Shown here piece by piece: positions 11,643 to 23,958 of a DNA stretch of 64,000 nucleotides. Position 1 is the first letter of the stretch. Each line of letters begins with the position of its first letter. A model generated the notes under the pieces. That model was not told the origin of the DNA. It was given only the letters and a program-made list of their open reading frames with translations, and made no database searches. The DNA is from Kwoniella bestiolae CBS 10118 (Eukaryota; Basidiomycota; Tremellomycetes; Tremellales; Cryptococcaceae), in the NCBI RefSeq assembly GCF_000512585.2, contig NC_089245.1, forward strand, positions 1,054,001-1,118,000. Reading direction: 5' to 3'. The translations under genes were made by a program, and so were the position numbers.

Positions 11643-12460
11643 ATGGGATTTAGTTACTTTGCATTCACATGGATGGACATTTTCGGATTTGAATTTAACG
11701 AAATATCTTAACGATGTAGATAGAAATTTGGAGAAGGCTTATAGTATTACAACGGAGAAGCTTAGAGATTGATCATGGACATGGACAATATAGGTTAGGT
11801 AGTAGCCTTTTTAATAGCATTACAACATGTTTGGGCAATGATAGAACAACGGACAATTCTTCATTTTCTGGTCATGAAGTATAGCAAGTAACATGCATTT
11901 ACATATAATTCACATCGTTGGTAAATGTACAATCGGTGAGATAAGTCAGCGACGTTTGCCCCACATGACGCCATACAACCCAATACTCGGGTGATTTTGT
12001 GCTCTCCAGAGGTGGACAATTCAGAGACCACATTGATCGCATCTGTATATCCAAGTGCTTTGACTCCTCGCTAATCGATTGTACTACCACAGCCGTTGCG
12101 AGTAATGTTCCATTTACGACAAGTTCATATCAACTTTCGACATTTCAAAAGGACCCGACCCCTTGAGTTGCAGACTACTCAGCTTGCATGATTCAACGCT
12201 TGGGACGACCGTATGTATTTGCAAAAACGAAGAAATGAGTAAATCATTGACTGGTTATTAATCTACGAAATGGAAAAAAATGACAGGACAGACATATGAA
12301 TGGTATATGATCAAAACATGCTGCTCCACTCGACAGATCCAAAGTATAATACATTTTCTGAACAGCACCGCAAGGCCTCAATTCCGGCCAAGCGATCGAC
12401 AAGTGTCCGATTGCTTCTCCCTCCGGACTGCTTCCCGTATCTCCGTAATCTGACCTAGGC
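11643..12460. other. Convergent 3' intergenic region
   Basis: Separates the deacetylase from the end of array copy A, which runs towards it. No coding region is supported. Confidence 0.6.
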
Positions 12461-14272
12461 TTAGGCCATGGATGAATCGTGCAGGTTCTTCTTGGAGAGA
12501 TTCGTGGCGTAATCGAGATTCTCGATTGACTCGTCCTCGTCGTGGTGCTCTTTGACTTCGTACAGTTGTTGAGGATCACGGTTGATCCCACTTCGAGTAG
12601 GTTGCATTTGGAACGACTAGCATATCAATTCATTAGAATTGGGTTTAATCGCAAGACACGTTCAGAAATCATACTCACCTCGATGTAGGTCTCGGTGTCG
12701 ACTTGAACGGTGGCTTGTTGGAGTCTACTCCCGCCCAGAGCGTAGGTGTTGGTTTTCTACGCGAACGACACAGGGAGCGTAATTTAGCTACCGTCCCTTG
12801 ATTCATACGAGAGACGGACGGCTGCAATCTGATGTGAAGATGAACTCACCGTCTCCGCCGAATACTTTTGTCCATTGGAAGCTTGTTCTCGACGAAGGGA
12901 ATATCGAGAGTTGAGGGTGGCGAGATAACCGACGGTGTACGCTTTGGGGATGGCCAAACTATCAACGAGCTAGGGATCAGTACGTGGGAATGTTTTGCTC
13001 AATCATATGTACACTTTAATTTCTGCTTACTCGAAGAAAATACCCAAGGTAGAGGTTGGGTTGAAAGACCATGATATCACGAATGCCAACATCACACAGG
13101 TGGGTGCCAACTGAGTTTCGACGGTAATTCTACAGTCCGATACCGTGCTCATCAGCTAACGTGACATAAAAGCTAAAAGACCAGATGATTACTCACAATA
13201 ACAGCTTCTTGACCAATGCATCCGTGTGAGACCAACCGGTACGAGATCTCCATAACCCCCAAGCCAAAGTACTAGTCATGAGTAAATCGGTACTCATGCT
13301 GACCACTTGCCAGGCCCTTACAATCTCTTGAATCATCTGTGCATATTTAGACCGTCAGCAACGATGTTAGAGTACAGCTTAGGAGATAGATACAACACTT
13401 ACACCGGCATCAAAGATGGTTTGGAGGGGAGTGGCTTTGATAACGATCACAACTGTTATGGCTACTTCGGCAGCACTGGGTGTCATTGCCATCAGCGATC
13501 AACGATTATCAATGTCGACCCGCATACTGTCGGGGAAGGGACAATTCACATCATGATAAGGAATAATCCCAAGAGGAATATGTTATCTCCGTTCAACCTG
13601 TACGATCTGAACGCGTAGAACACTTGGACAGGGGCGGCCTGTGGACGGATCAGCGATTGACAACTGTACAGTGGCTTAGAGCAAACGACACACCATGGTG
13701 ATACCGATGATCGGCCACGCCAGGGCGATATCGATGAAGGTGAACACGATGTATCGTCCGAAGTCTTCTCACCGTCAACATGTACTTGATCAGCTTGTCG
13801 GTTCGATCAGTTACGTTGAAAAGGTACAGTTACAGTACTCACAGTATACAAAGCTTCGCATCGTATACCAAATGACCGTTGCCGTCCATCCCACAGAAGC
13901 GAACATGATCCAGTGCTGATGCATAATTCCTTTCATCAGAAGATTCCTATATCATCTGAGAAACTACAAGGTTCTTGACTCACCGTTACCCATTTGATCG
14001 TTCGTCGTTCAGTCGCCTCGGAGTACCTCCACCAATCGATATACTGTTGCGTCAAGACTCCAAATAAGATTGCATCGTAGACACAACTGGAAAGCGTAAC
14101 TTAAACGTCAACAACAACGACAGGTACACCTTTGTCAATGGAGAGAAAACAAAACACGGCAAACCCACCCCATCAAGAAAAGTCCCAGGTTGAATCCCTT
14201 GTCCGCTCCAAATGCGCCCGCTGCTAACATCTCCTTCTGCTCATCGGTCAAGATCCCTGTGGGTATGGACAT
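12461..14272 (-). CDS. Seven-helix DUF6534-like membrane protein, copy A
   Basis: First member (by position) of a six-copy tandem array. It starts MSIPTGILTDEQKEML and splices to about 360 residues. Hydrophobic segments match the seven helices of the other copies. Shared family signatures are YRLNGDN after helix 4, RAWQVVSMSTD, GLWRSRTGWSHTDALVKKLL, ITVETQLAPT and YTVGYLATLNSR. The cytosolic tail carries SRLQQATVQVDTETYIE and ends IENLDYATNLSKKNLHDSSMA. The intron found in other copies after the APTLM segment is absent here, so this copy is structurally distinct. DUF6534-type proteins are seven-helix proteins common in basidiomycetes and of unknown role. The family call is from motif memory, chiefly the closing TLNxR motif. 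Ligand, partner and location are unknown, although a plasma-membrane site is plausible. Confidence 0.8.
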
Positions 14273-15355
14273 GATGCTGATAAACCTGTTGAAAGTTAAG
14301 AGTTCTGTAAAGATAATTGTCGAAGGACCTGGCCAAGAGCGACAATGATATCTTTTTAACGAGAGACGGTGGACGAAGGGACAGTCAGAAGAGGATGGGA
14401 CTCGTTCGACTGCCCCTTTTATGCAATGTCATAGCGACGTAACACTTCACCCCTCATCGCATCTACGAGTACAATTTTTCTTGATTGAGCAGTGATGTCT
14501 GCCCGAGTAAACGGTTCAGTAAGTTAAATCTCGTTCCTAGTCGCCCTGCAACCAGCTAGTTAGATAATTTAGCCGTCGTCAAGGGTTCTCGAGATCAGAG
14601 CGTTTCGTTTCATATATTCACCCTGCTAAGTTGACCTTTAGCAATTTAAGCTTAGTCTATCTCTTTACCCTCGAGCTAGCTTGTAGAGACATGAGATGTG
14701 ATGTACAGTGCAGAGCCGTCCTTAAAAATTTTCAACCTTCCTACCTTATCCTGCATGCTAAGTGTGATGTGATGTGTTAATGGCAAGGAGATAATCCCCT
14801 CCGATCCGGAACATTCGGTTTAATGTTCCTGATCGACGCTCGGTCCCATCATTACTCGCAGTTCCATGCGGGCCATACTGTATACCCTGACCACATTACA
14901 CATTGCAATCGATCAATTAATCAATGATCCCATCAATCACTAATCAAACCCGTCGTGAGGGCGCAAAGATATCTCCGAACGGATCATTTTCTCATTCCCC
15001 CCACCCCGTACTAAGCGGTTGAACCGACCTGTATACAGCCACGATCAACGAGATCTCATGAAATCCAATTGGAAAGGTGAAGAGGGCGTGAGGGCAACCA
15101 AGCGGGGGCGAGGTGAGAAGCATGCATATACTGTAGCAACACCCTTTGGTCTACTTTCATTCACAGGTAATAATCATGCGCAAAGCCCACCTCAAGTCCT
15201 GACGACCATCAACTCCGAAGCAGAATAACAGTCGGGCTGCGGTATCCACTGATAAGACCATGTAGTACATGCAGAAAATCAAGGCGAGCATCGGGACCAA
15301 GCATACCAAAGCACGTAATCAGACCGATAAGACCGAGAAAGAGATATTGTCCATT
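14273..15355. other. Intergenic region between copies A and B
   Basis: Upstream region of copy A and 3' flank of copy B. A TATA-like CATAAAAG (minus strand, near 14417-14424) lies about 150 bp before the copy A start. The short frames within it show no family resemblance. No gene is called. Confidence 0.5.
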
Positions 15356-17013
15356 TCAAACCAAATTGGACCCATCATGGAGAGTGTGATTGGATTGGTT
15401 GTTTCCGGTGAAATCCAAATTCTCGATCCATTCATCATCATACACCTCTTTGATTTCTAGGGGTAGTGGCTTTCGGTTGATACCTAGAGGTGTAGATTGC
15501 ATCTGGAAAGACTAGTGGTAAAGAGTTAAAGTCAGGTCAAGCATGATCCTTGTGAACTCACTTCGACATAAGTCTCCGTCTCAATATTCACAGTAGCTTG
15601 TTGGAGTTGGCGGGAGCCGAGGACATGAGTGTTAGCTCGGCCGAGCTGCGCATATAGCACAGGATCAGCACCAAGTAAAGCTTAGTCGAAGAGGATGAGT
15701 TCTACCAACCGCTCTTGGGCTATCCTTCTCTGCACTAGCCGGTTGGCTCTCCCTTCTGAGGTTGAACCTGCAATTCAACGTTGCCAGGTATCCCACAACG
15801 TAGAATTTCGGGATCAATTGTCTGCACAGCATGATCAGCTAGGTCAGGCTGTGCGAAATGCTACTTTACTCACTCTAGGAAGATGCCCAACGTATCTGGA
15901 GGAGAGATGGCAAATTCAATCACAAAGCACAGCATGCTGCTTGGAGCTTCAGACAAGATCCCTTTGGGCATTGTCACGGGACTCACAGAATGGTAGGACC
16001 AAGTTGCGTCTCCAGAGTGATTCTAACGACCTGATATCAGCGATAGGGACCTGACTGCACATCGTAACACTCACAGCATCAATCGCTTGACAAGCACATC
16101 GGTATTTGACCACCCGGTCCTTGATTTGTACAATCCCCAACCGATACTGACGGTGATTATGGTATCAATCGCCAAAGTAAGACATTGCCACGCTTGCACT
16201 TGATCAAGTATCAACTGTAAAGGACGGTCCGATGAGCAGCAATTCACCTTCGATTTATCTCGAGAACTCACTTTTGCTTGCAGTTCCGAGCTCAACCACT
16301 GACATACCACCAAGATCCAAATGGTCATTCCTAATGAAGCGCCTCTATAACATCTGTCAGTCTAGTACACCTCGATGGTTCGTCCATCAGAAACCACTCA
16401 CATGAGAGCTACGAGCAAACCGACGAGATACCAATTCTTCCCATTCAACCGGTAGCTCCGCTCAGTGTAGAATAATTGCACCGGTGCCGAGGTGATCCAG
16501 CCTAGGAGGGGAAAGACCTGGGGATACTCGACTTCAAGGAACACCCTGTAATGACCGAAATCTTCGGATGTATTAGAAGAGGCCTGATTTGGGTCTGGGG
16601 TTCGTACTCACTGTATACAAAATTGTGCATTCCATAGCTGATCTCGCAGATACTGTATGCCAAAGAAGCTATCACCAGGAAGTGCTATGGCCGCAAGACA
16701 TTCAGCTAATTCAAATACTTCTCTTAATGGAGGTGAATCGGACTTACAGTCAAATATGCATAGCAACGCCTTTCAGTCCTTCGCGAAAACATCCACCAAG
16801 TCATGTACTGCTGGCTCACTACCCCCAAGAGGATACCGTCAAATAGTACACTGATCATATTGTCAGATGCCAGTATACTAGTTAGACTGGAACAACTCAC
16901 GCCAAGAGAAATGGTCCAAGATGCCATCCTACATTCCCACCAAAGGCCATCCTCGCGATGGCCTCGACTTGCTCATCTGGCATATCAGTGATGTCTATAA
17001 GGTCCGTTGTCAT
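15356..17013 (-). CDS. Seven-helix DUF6534-like membrane protein, copy B (divergent)
   Basis: Splices to a full-length member starting MTTDLIDITDMPDEQVEAIA, similar to the N-terminus of copies E and F. Family signatures are YGMHNFVY, ERSYRLNGKNWYL, AWQCLTLAIDTIIT, GLYKSRTGWSNTDVLVKRLM, ITLETQLGPT and VVGYLATLNCR. The tail contains RQLQQATVNIETETYVE, but its end has diverged: WIENLDFTGNNQSNHTL replaces the NLDYxSNLSKxNL motif found in the other five. The intron that splits the segment before APVQ/AAVQ in the other copies is missing (GWITSAPVQLFYTERSYR is continuous). The frame is open throughout. It is the most diverged copy together with A and may have a changed function. Confidence 0.78.
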
Positions 17014-18252
17014 GTTGGTGGGTACGGTATATGCCAAACAGCAATCCGGTCTTGGCGTTGAATCTCAATTTATGGTGATGATGCGAGGGGTTGCGATGAT
17101 ATCTCGTCGCATCGACTTTATGTATCATTTTTATTCTTGAAATCAGCGATACAGAGGTCGAAAGATACTGAATTGTCTTTGATTGTACGAATTGATCAAT
17201 CAGTCAAAAGTCAAAAGATATGGTTCGCGCCCTGACTCACATGGATAGCCACTTCGCTATTCATATGCCATGCGCTGCTGTATAGTATAATCAAACTGTT
17301 GCCTAGAAAGGCACAATGATGCAAGGGAGATCTCGTTTTCTTCATTAGACACTTTTGCACTTACAAAAAGAAGAAGAGACGAGCGATGAACCATTTGTAT
17401 GTTATCTATTCTCAACATACATCGTCTATTAGTCTTATTTCTGGCATTTGCCGTGTCTGATCAAACTTTAAACATAATCACTTTAGAGCGGGATTGGTCC
17501 CATTGAATGGGCGGCACTCGCACCACTTTGTCCAAGTCTTCTAGTAGCCGCTACAGGGCGCCATGTCTCAGGGGTCAGTCACTTAATATGCACGAGATGA
17601 AGTATACAATAAAAGTCTATAACCATTTCCCGCTTTCGTAATCGTCTTCTATCAGGTACGAGAGTCAATATGGTACCCCCGCTGATCTGTTGAGATCTTG
17701 CTTGGATAAATTAACATAATAATCTAAGATTTCAATAGAATCTGACTCGTCGAGATTAATGTTCCCGTGGGTATCCCGCTTGGCGGCTTTCATTCGGTAT
17801 GACTAAAGGAATGACCGTCAGCAAGATATCATCTAGTTATCTCAGCTTGATGCACTTCTATGTATGTTTGGTTTCTACCTATGAAGTGGTTCGGTGCAAT
17901 TTACCGAGGGATGTTGATCACTCGAGTAAACCATCAGATTGATGATTGTCAGGTCGATCTCGCGGCGGTTCACAATCATCACACGTATCGATTATGACCC
18001 TAAATGGTTTAAATGCGGCGCAAACGGGGGACTGGGCCATCTTGTTTTAAGTGTATCTCTGTCAACAGCACAAGCATACGATAAATCGTATGCATGGAAC
18101 AAGCGAGATAAGGTCTCATGCATTTTGTGGACGAATTTCGTATCTAAGAGCTCGCTAAGCTGAGATAACTGAACACCGTGCTCCTGGGGACACCCACTGT
18201 GCAGTACTCGCTACGCTACTGGGTCGCCCATACCCGTTCAATACACTGGAAC
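17014..18252. other. Intergenic region between copies B and C
   Basis: About 1.2 kb holding the copy B promoter and the copy C 3' flank. I see no supportable gene, repeat or clear TATA box. Confidence 0.5.
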
Positions 18253-19991
18253 CTAAAAAGCCTGAGTGGGCTTGTTCAGGTTTTGCTTCGACAAGTTCGA
18301 AGTATAGTCTAAATTCTCAATAGATTCTGCGTACGGGTGCTCGTCGAGTCTGTTCAGGCCTTGCGCGGGCTCCTTGACTTGATAGGTCTAATGTTATGTT
18401 CATCATCAGCATAAATTGCAAGATGTCATCTGTTAATTGACTCGAATGACAGCACTGACCTCGACGTACGTATCGGTCTCCACATGTACTGTGGCTTGTT
18501 GCAATCTTCCGCTGCCGAGCTGATATGTGTTGGGTCTCTTTGTGTATCATCCCAAGTCAACAGGTAATCGAGCAATCGTTGAAGAACTCACAAGCTGAGG
18601 CGCATCTTTGCTGGCACTAGTGGTCTGATCTCTTCGTTTGAGGTGGACTCGAGTGTTCAAGATAGCGAGGTAGCCAACGGTGTAAGCTTTGGGGATGAGA
18701 ATGCTGCGAGTCCGGTACGAGATGGTCACTGATGTAGCAACCCATACAGGCGCGCATGGACTCACTCGAAAAAGACACCAATCGTCGAATCAGGTTTGAT
18801 GGATAGTTCGATGGTAAATGCGGCCATACTGGTAGAACTTCGATCAGACGACAGGTGGTCATTGCAACGTATGACTTACAGCAAAGTAGGACCTAATTGA
18901 GTTTCCAAAGTGACCCTATGTGAGTGTCAGCGACACCGCAGCTCAGACATTCGTGCGAGAAAGACCTACAGTATCAACTTCTTCACCAGGGCGTCGGTAT
19001 GCGACCATCCGGTTTTTGCGCACCAGAGACCCCAACCGATAGAAGCGGTGATGACAAGGTCAGTCCCAAGAGTCATACATTGCCAAGCTCGCGTGTGGGG
19101 GACTCCCTCCTAACAAGTCACGGAGCTGGGTGAGAACAAAGAGATATATGTTAACAGGAGGAATGACTAACCGTGGCTTGTAAGAGCGATGCGACAGACG
19201 TGACTTTGACGAGCAGAATAATCGCCGCAGTCCACTCCCCAAGACTGATTCAGCCGATTCACGAGAGATCAGCATTGAAGTTTACACTGAGCGGGGAGGC
19301 ATCAGACGCACACGCAGATGATAAGAAATGAGAGCAAGAACCGATTTCTATTGTTCAAGCGATAAGATCGTTCAATGTAGAAACCTTGAATGAGGGTGGA
19401 CTAAGTGACAGGTGGAATCTCAGTGTGCATATCAGTTTGGAAGAGGTCAATCAAACCTACAGATGCCATGCCCACAACCGGGAATGCTGTAAAATAAGGC
19501 ATTTCCAAAAACACTCGGAATACTCCAAAATCTACGTTGTTCACCGGTATCATAAGCAGTTATACAGATCTTTCGAGGAAAGCTCAACCTACTGTATACA
19601 AAATTGTGTAGAGCATACCCAACAACCATACCGGACCAAGCTATAGCATGTACCAGTGCATACGACTATGGTACAGCAAGTCAATGACACGCATGTGATC
19701 GTTCTACACAAGCAGAGGCCCAACTCACCGTCAAGTATACAATGGGTTTTCGCTCGGTAGGCTTACAGTAGCTCCACCAGCTTTGAAACTGTTGAATTAC
19801 GACACCACACAACATGAAATCAAAGATACATCTATTCAGACCCCAGCGTGAGCGTGAAACCTAACGAGATGAGGTAAAAAGACTGACCCTAGCAATAAAG
19901 GGCCCAACTGCAACCCAATGTCGTTGGAGAATGCAGTTTTGGCTATGCCTTCTAGCTCTTCGGGTGAGAGCTTGTTGAAATCAACCGACAT
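18253..19991 (-). CDS. Seven-helix DUF6534-like membrane protein, copy C
   Basis: Starts MSVDFNKLSPEELEGIAKTA and is open throughout when spliced. Signatures: FQSWWSYCKPTERK in the first loop, YALHNFVY, VFLEMPYFTAFPVVGM, ERSYRLNNRN, RAWQCMTLGTDLVIT, GLWCAKTGWSHTDALVKKLI, VTLETQLGPT, and AYTVGYLAILNTR. The tail has GRLQQATVHVETDTYVE and ends ENLDYTSNLSKQNLNKPTQAF. It is closest to copy D, with which it shares the SPEELEG start and the IGLQLGPLLLG segment. A TATATA element lies at 20147-20152, about 155 bp upstream of the ATG. Role unknown, as for the family. Confidence 0.8.
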
Positions 19992-21100
19992 TTCGTTTTA
20001 GTCCTTGATTGTTGCCACGGTAGGACCGGATATGAGTCAGCTTCCGATGCCTTCTATTTTCCAGAAGTGAAAAGGCGTATAATGATAAATCCAGCAATCA
20101 GTGGACGGTATACGATTTTATCTCGTTTTGCAATATAGTTCTCTCATATATACACTACCGCCCTCAAATCCTTATTTTTTTCCCTCTAGCCATAGATCTG
20201 GTAGATCTAGGGACCTGCGATTTGGTGCTAAAGAATTCGACATCTTGTAGTATAGACGAAAAGATGGTATCAATGCAGAACAAGAGGTTATGGACCCTTT
20301 GGAAACAACTCCTGTCGTTCAAAGGATTAAGTTGTTTTATTCAGTCACGTGCCAATCACCCCTTCAGGCGTCTTTTGTCTGTTCGCTTCATGCCAAACGG
20401 TCTGTGGTAGTCGTTGTAAGCAGGTTAGGTCGACGACTGCAGTACTTTAGCGCTGCCCACTTCAGCTTTAACCTGGCATCTGGTACAATAACACAGCCCT
20501 GAGCCACGAGAGAGGTTTTCTCCTGTGGTAACCCCTAACAATTTTAGGTCCACGACAGTCACGAGTCCCACCCTGGATACGACACGAGCCAGTAGTTTAG
20601 ATCTGGGGGGAATAGCGACACATGCTGAAAGCAAAGGATGAAAATACTATTTTATAAGTAAAACGATCCAGCGAAGTCCTTCTCTTTTGGCAGCAAGAAA
20701 GCTCTACTAGTTGGGCCAGATGACACGCTTCGATGTTGATCAAGGCGACTGATTATTTTGAAGTGACAAATTGGTGGACAGTCGAGCAGGTACACGTATC
20801 GATCATACAAGTTCCGGAGCATTAACAAGTAAACCGTGCTGCATATTCATGCCGTTTCGCCGGTGCTCCAGCTGTGAACTCCAGCTCTCGTGGCAATCCC
20901 TTGAGCAGCCCAACACAAATCGCCGCACACTGGCAATGCGTTCTGTTTACAGCGGTACGGTAATCTAATGCATTGTGCTACTCGAGGCATTTCAATAGGT
21001 GCATCTGAAGCTCCTTGGGTAGAATCTCGTCCATACCAAGGATAAACCCTAGAAGGCTTCCTTGATTTATCGAGACCAAGAATTTTCCCAATCTAGCCAT
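19992..21100. other. Intergenic region between copies C and D
   Basis: Copy C promoter plus copy D 3' flank. TATATA occurs at 20147-20152. Short open frames inside have no family resemblance. No gene is called. Confidence 0.5.
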
Positions 21101-22889
21101 TCAGAATTGCGAAGATGGGTTGTTTAAGTTCTGCTTGGAGAGGTTGCTAGCATAATCGAGGTTCTCCACCGAACCTTCCTCAGAGACATCTTTCATGTCT
21201 CTTCTGTTGACACCGGCTGTGGGCCTACCAATTTGGAAAGACTGGCCATCATGATCATCAGCTATCAGTAATGTGACAACAAAAGGGAAGGAGAACACTC
21301 ACCTCTGTATACGTTTCAGTATCAATCTTGATAGTAGCTTGCTGTAATCTCCCTGTACCAAGATGGTATGCGTTGGTATCCTAAGTCCACCCCCAATCAG
21401 CTTGCTACTCGATAACAGTCATTTGAGTAAAAATGATCACTTACGGCCGCCTTGCCATTGCCACTGCCGTGAGTGGATCTGTCCCTTCGAAGATGAACTC
21501 GAGTGTTCAAAGTTGCGAGATAGCCTACGGTATAAGATTTCGGGATGAGAATACTAATCGAAAAGAGATGTCAACAGCGTCGCAGTGTTCTTAAGCTTCA
21601 GGTCACTTACTCGAAGAAAATACCTATAGTCGAGGACGGTTTGACGGAAAGGTCAATCACAAAAGCAATCATCCTGATTGGGTAGTTAGCGTCGGGCTAT
21701 GTTCACAGGACTCACTCACATTAGAGTAGGGGCCAATTGGGTCTCTAAAGTGACGCTGCAGGTTCGTCAGCATGAGGTCGCTCGGCGAGACATGATGAAC
21801 CGACTCACATCAACAACTTCTTGACCAACGCATCTGTGTGAGACCATCCTGTCTTGGCAGACCACAGGCCCCAACCGAGGGAAAGAGTGATCACAAAATC
21901 AGTCTCGAGCGTCATACATTGCCAGGCTCGAACTTGAGGTACCGCCTCCTGAATGTGATGGGGCGTCTAATTAGTAAGATAGCTTTCGAGAAAGTCCGTC
22001 GATGACATACCGAAGCTTGTAACAACGACGCGACCGAGGTCACCTTGATCATCAGAATTATGATCGAGGTCCACTCTCCGCTTCTATATGGTTGTGGATG
22101 TCACTTTCACAAATTCTTCAGCGGCTCACCAATGCAGACACACTCACACACACGCAAGGAGAAATACAAGCAGAAAAGGGTTCCTGTTGTTCAAACGATA
22201 CGACCTTTCGATATAAAAGCACTGGATCGCAGTCGTCTACGATCAAACCTGTCAACTAAGCCAGTCACCAGAAAACTTTCAAAAGAAACTTACCATCCCC
22301 ATTCCAACGATCGGAAACGCAGTGAAGTATGGCATCTCCAGGAAAACGATGAACACCCCAAAATCTGAAGGACATATCGTGTCAGTGGATCAACAGCAGG
22401 CATAGTTCAGGCGCTATGCTATCGACAAGCTGACCGGGGTCCCTCCTCCAAGATGAACGTTACTCACTGTAAACAAAGATATGTAATGCGTAAGAGATGA
22501 TCATACCTGTCCAGGCCATCGAGGCGATCATTATATAGCACTGAGTTAGACATCGGAACGAGTGGAGTCAGTTTTCGTCTTACACCTTCATGAATTGCGG
22601 TAGGGTAGACTCACCGTCAACCATGTAATGATTTTCCGCTCAGTAGATTAACAATATGCCCACCAGCTTTGAAACTGCTGTAGCATGGTACCGAGGAGGA
22701 TGAAATCGAAGACACATCTGAGGATCCGAGCCAGATTAAGCGACGATCAGCAAGATCTCCTCTATCACATAACATGACTTACCCTAAGAGGAGTGGACCC
22801 AACTGTAAGCCTATATTATCCGAGAAAGAAGCCTTTGCCAGACCTTCCAATTCTTCTGGCGATAACTGACTGAGTGCCGCCGACGACAT
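21101..22889 (-). pseudogene. Seven-helix DUF6534-like copy D with premature stop
   Basis: The intron-exon pattern and all later exons match copy C and remain open: PYFTAFPIVGMGM, ERSYRLNNRNPF, RAWQCMTLETDFVIT, GLWSAKTGWSHTDALVKKLL, YTVGYLATLNTR, and the tail GRLQQATIKIDTETYTE ending ENLDYASNLSKQNLNNPSSQF. However, exon 2 contains an in-frame TAA at 22648-22650 (minus strand), in the first loop directly after FQSWWAYC, where copy C has Lys. Exon 1 (22889-22783) and the acceptor before 22717 fix the phase, so translation would stop after 58 residues. No other splice choice that I can see avoids it cleanly, although a weak GTTAAT donor overlaps the site. The rest looks uneroded, so the lesion is recent, is a sequencing error, or is bypassed. 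Confidence 0.65.
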
Positions 22890-23958
22890 TTTGTGTGAGC
22901 GACTTCAAGGTTGACAAAAAAAGAGGGATCGCTGTCGATTTCCGCTCGTGCCTCTGGACAAGCTTGGTCAAATCGTCGGAAAGTGGATCAAAACTAAGCG
23001 GGGGTGAAAGAAGAAGAAAGTCTCACCTTATGACTGCCGACATGTCTACTTCTTATATACCTTGGATACACAGGCTTGTTCAAATCTTGGGATAATTTTC
23101 GCAAAAGAAGGATCGGGTGTTAGCGTTAGGTAGGTTCTCAAAGCTCTCCGAAAGGTGCGAAAGGACCTTGACGGATGGTGTAAATTAACGAAGATAAATC
23201 CTTTGGCGTGATGTAAAGGATGGTATCCTGACTTATCTACCATCTCGACGTTATGGTTGCTGCTGATTGATGTGATCGATGTGACTGATTGATGGGTGAA
23301 GGTGAACTTGATGGTAGGGTAGCTTGGCTTGGTTGTTTCATGTCTCCATGCTATCCGGACCTTAATCAGCTTGGACCATCGACCCTTAGAGCCATCAAGG
23401 TTCATCCATACGGCGAAGAGGCTGTCGAGTAAGGTCAATATTTCAGTCCGAGCTAGCTTTTAGTATGTTCCTGCTTTGCTTGGATACTACGTGATACAGC
23501 AGCAGAACGGCGCAAATTGTAGTACAAAATGGGCCTACATAGTGTCATGAGGTATGGCGGGTGTAAGTTGGGGATTTGAGGGACGCACTTGTCGTGGGCT
23601 GAGCGATGTTGGCCCGTCCTGAGGACAGAGCATCACGATAGGCGCTAGTAAACCTTCAGGTGACCTCTGATCAGCGAGTGAAGTGTACATCGTCAGAATG
23701 CTGTTCGTTCGAGTAATGATCATCGAGTGAAGGGAAGGTCAATAAGTGATCGTTCTCACTCAATGATCCATTGCCCTGACTCCTTCGAAATTTGATCCCG
23801 CTAGTTTGTTCATGTGGCGGAATGATATCCAAGTTGCTCTCCGCCCATAGAGGATGATTAGATATTCACAAATTCACTTCATGTATGGTTCGCTGCTATG
23901 ACATGTATTTGGGTTTCCTTGACAAGTGATTTATATCCACAAGAGATATGGGAACAGA
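22890..23958. other. Intergenic region between copies D and E
   Basis: Holds the copy D promoter, with TATATAAG (minus strand, 23052-23059) about 165 bp upstream of its ATG, and the copy E 3' flank. The frame at 23046-23438 has no recognisable features and is not called. Confidence 0.5.
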
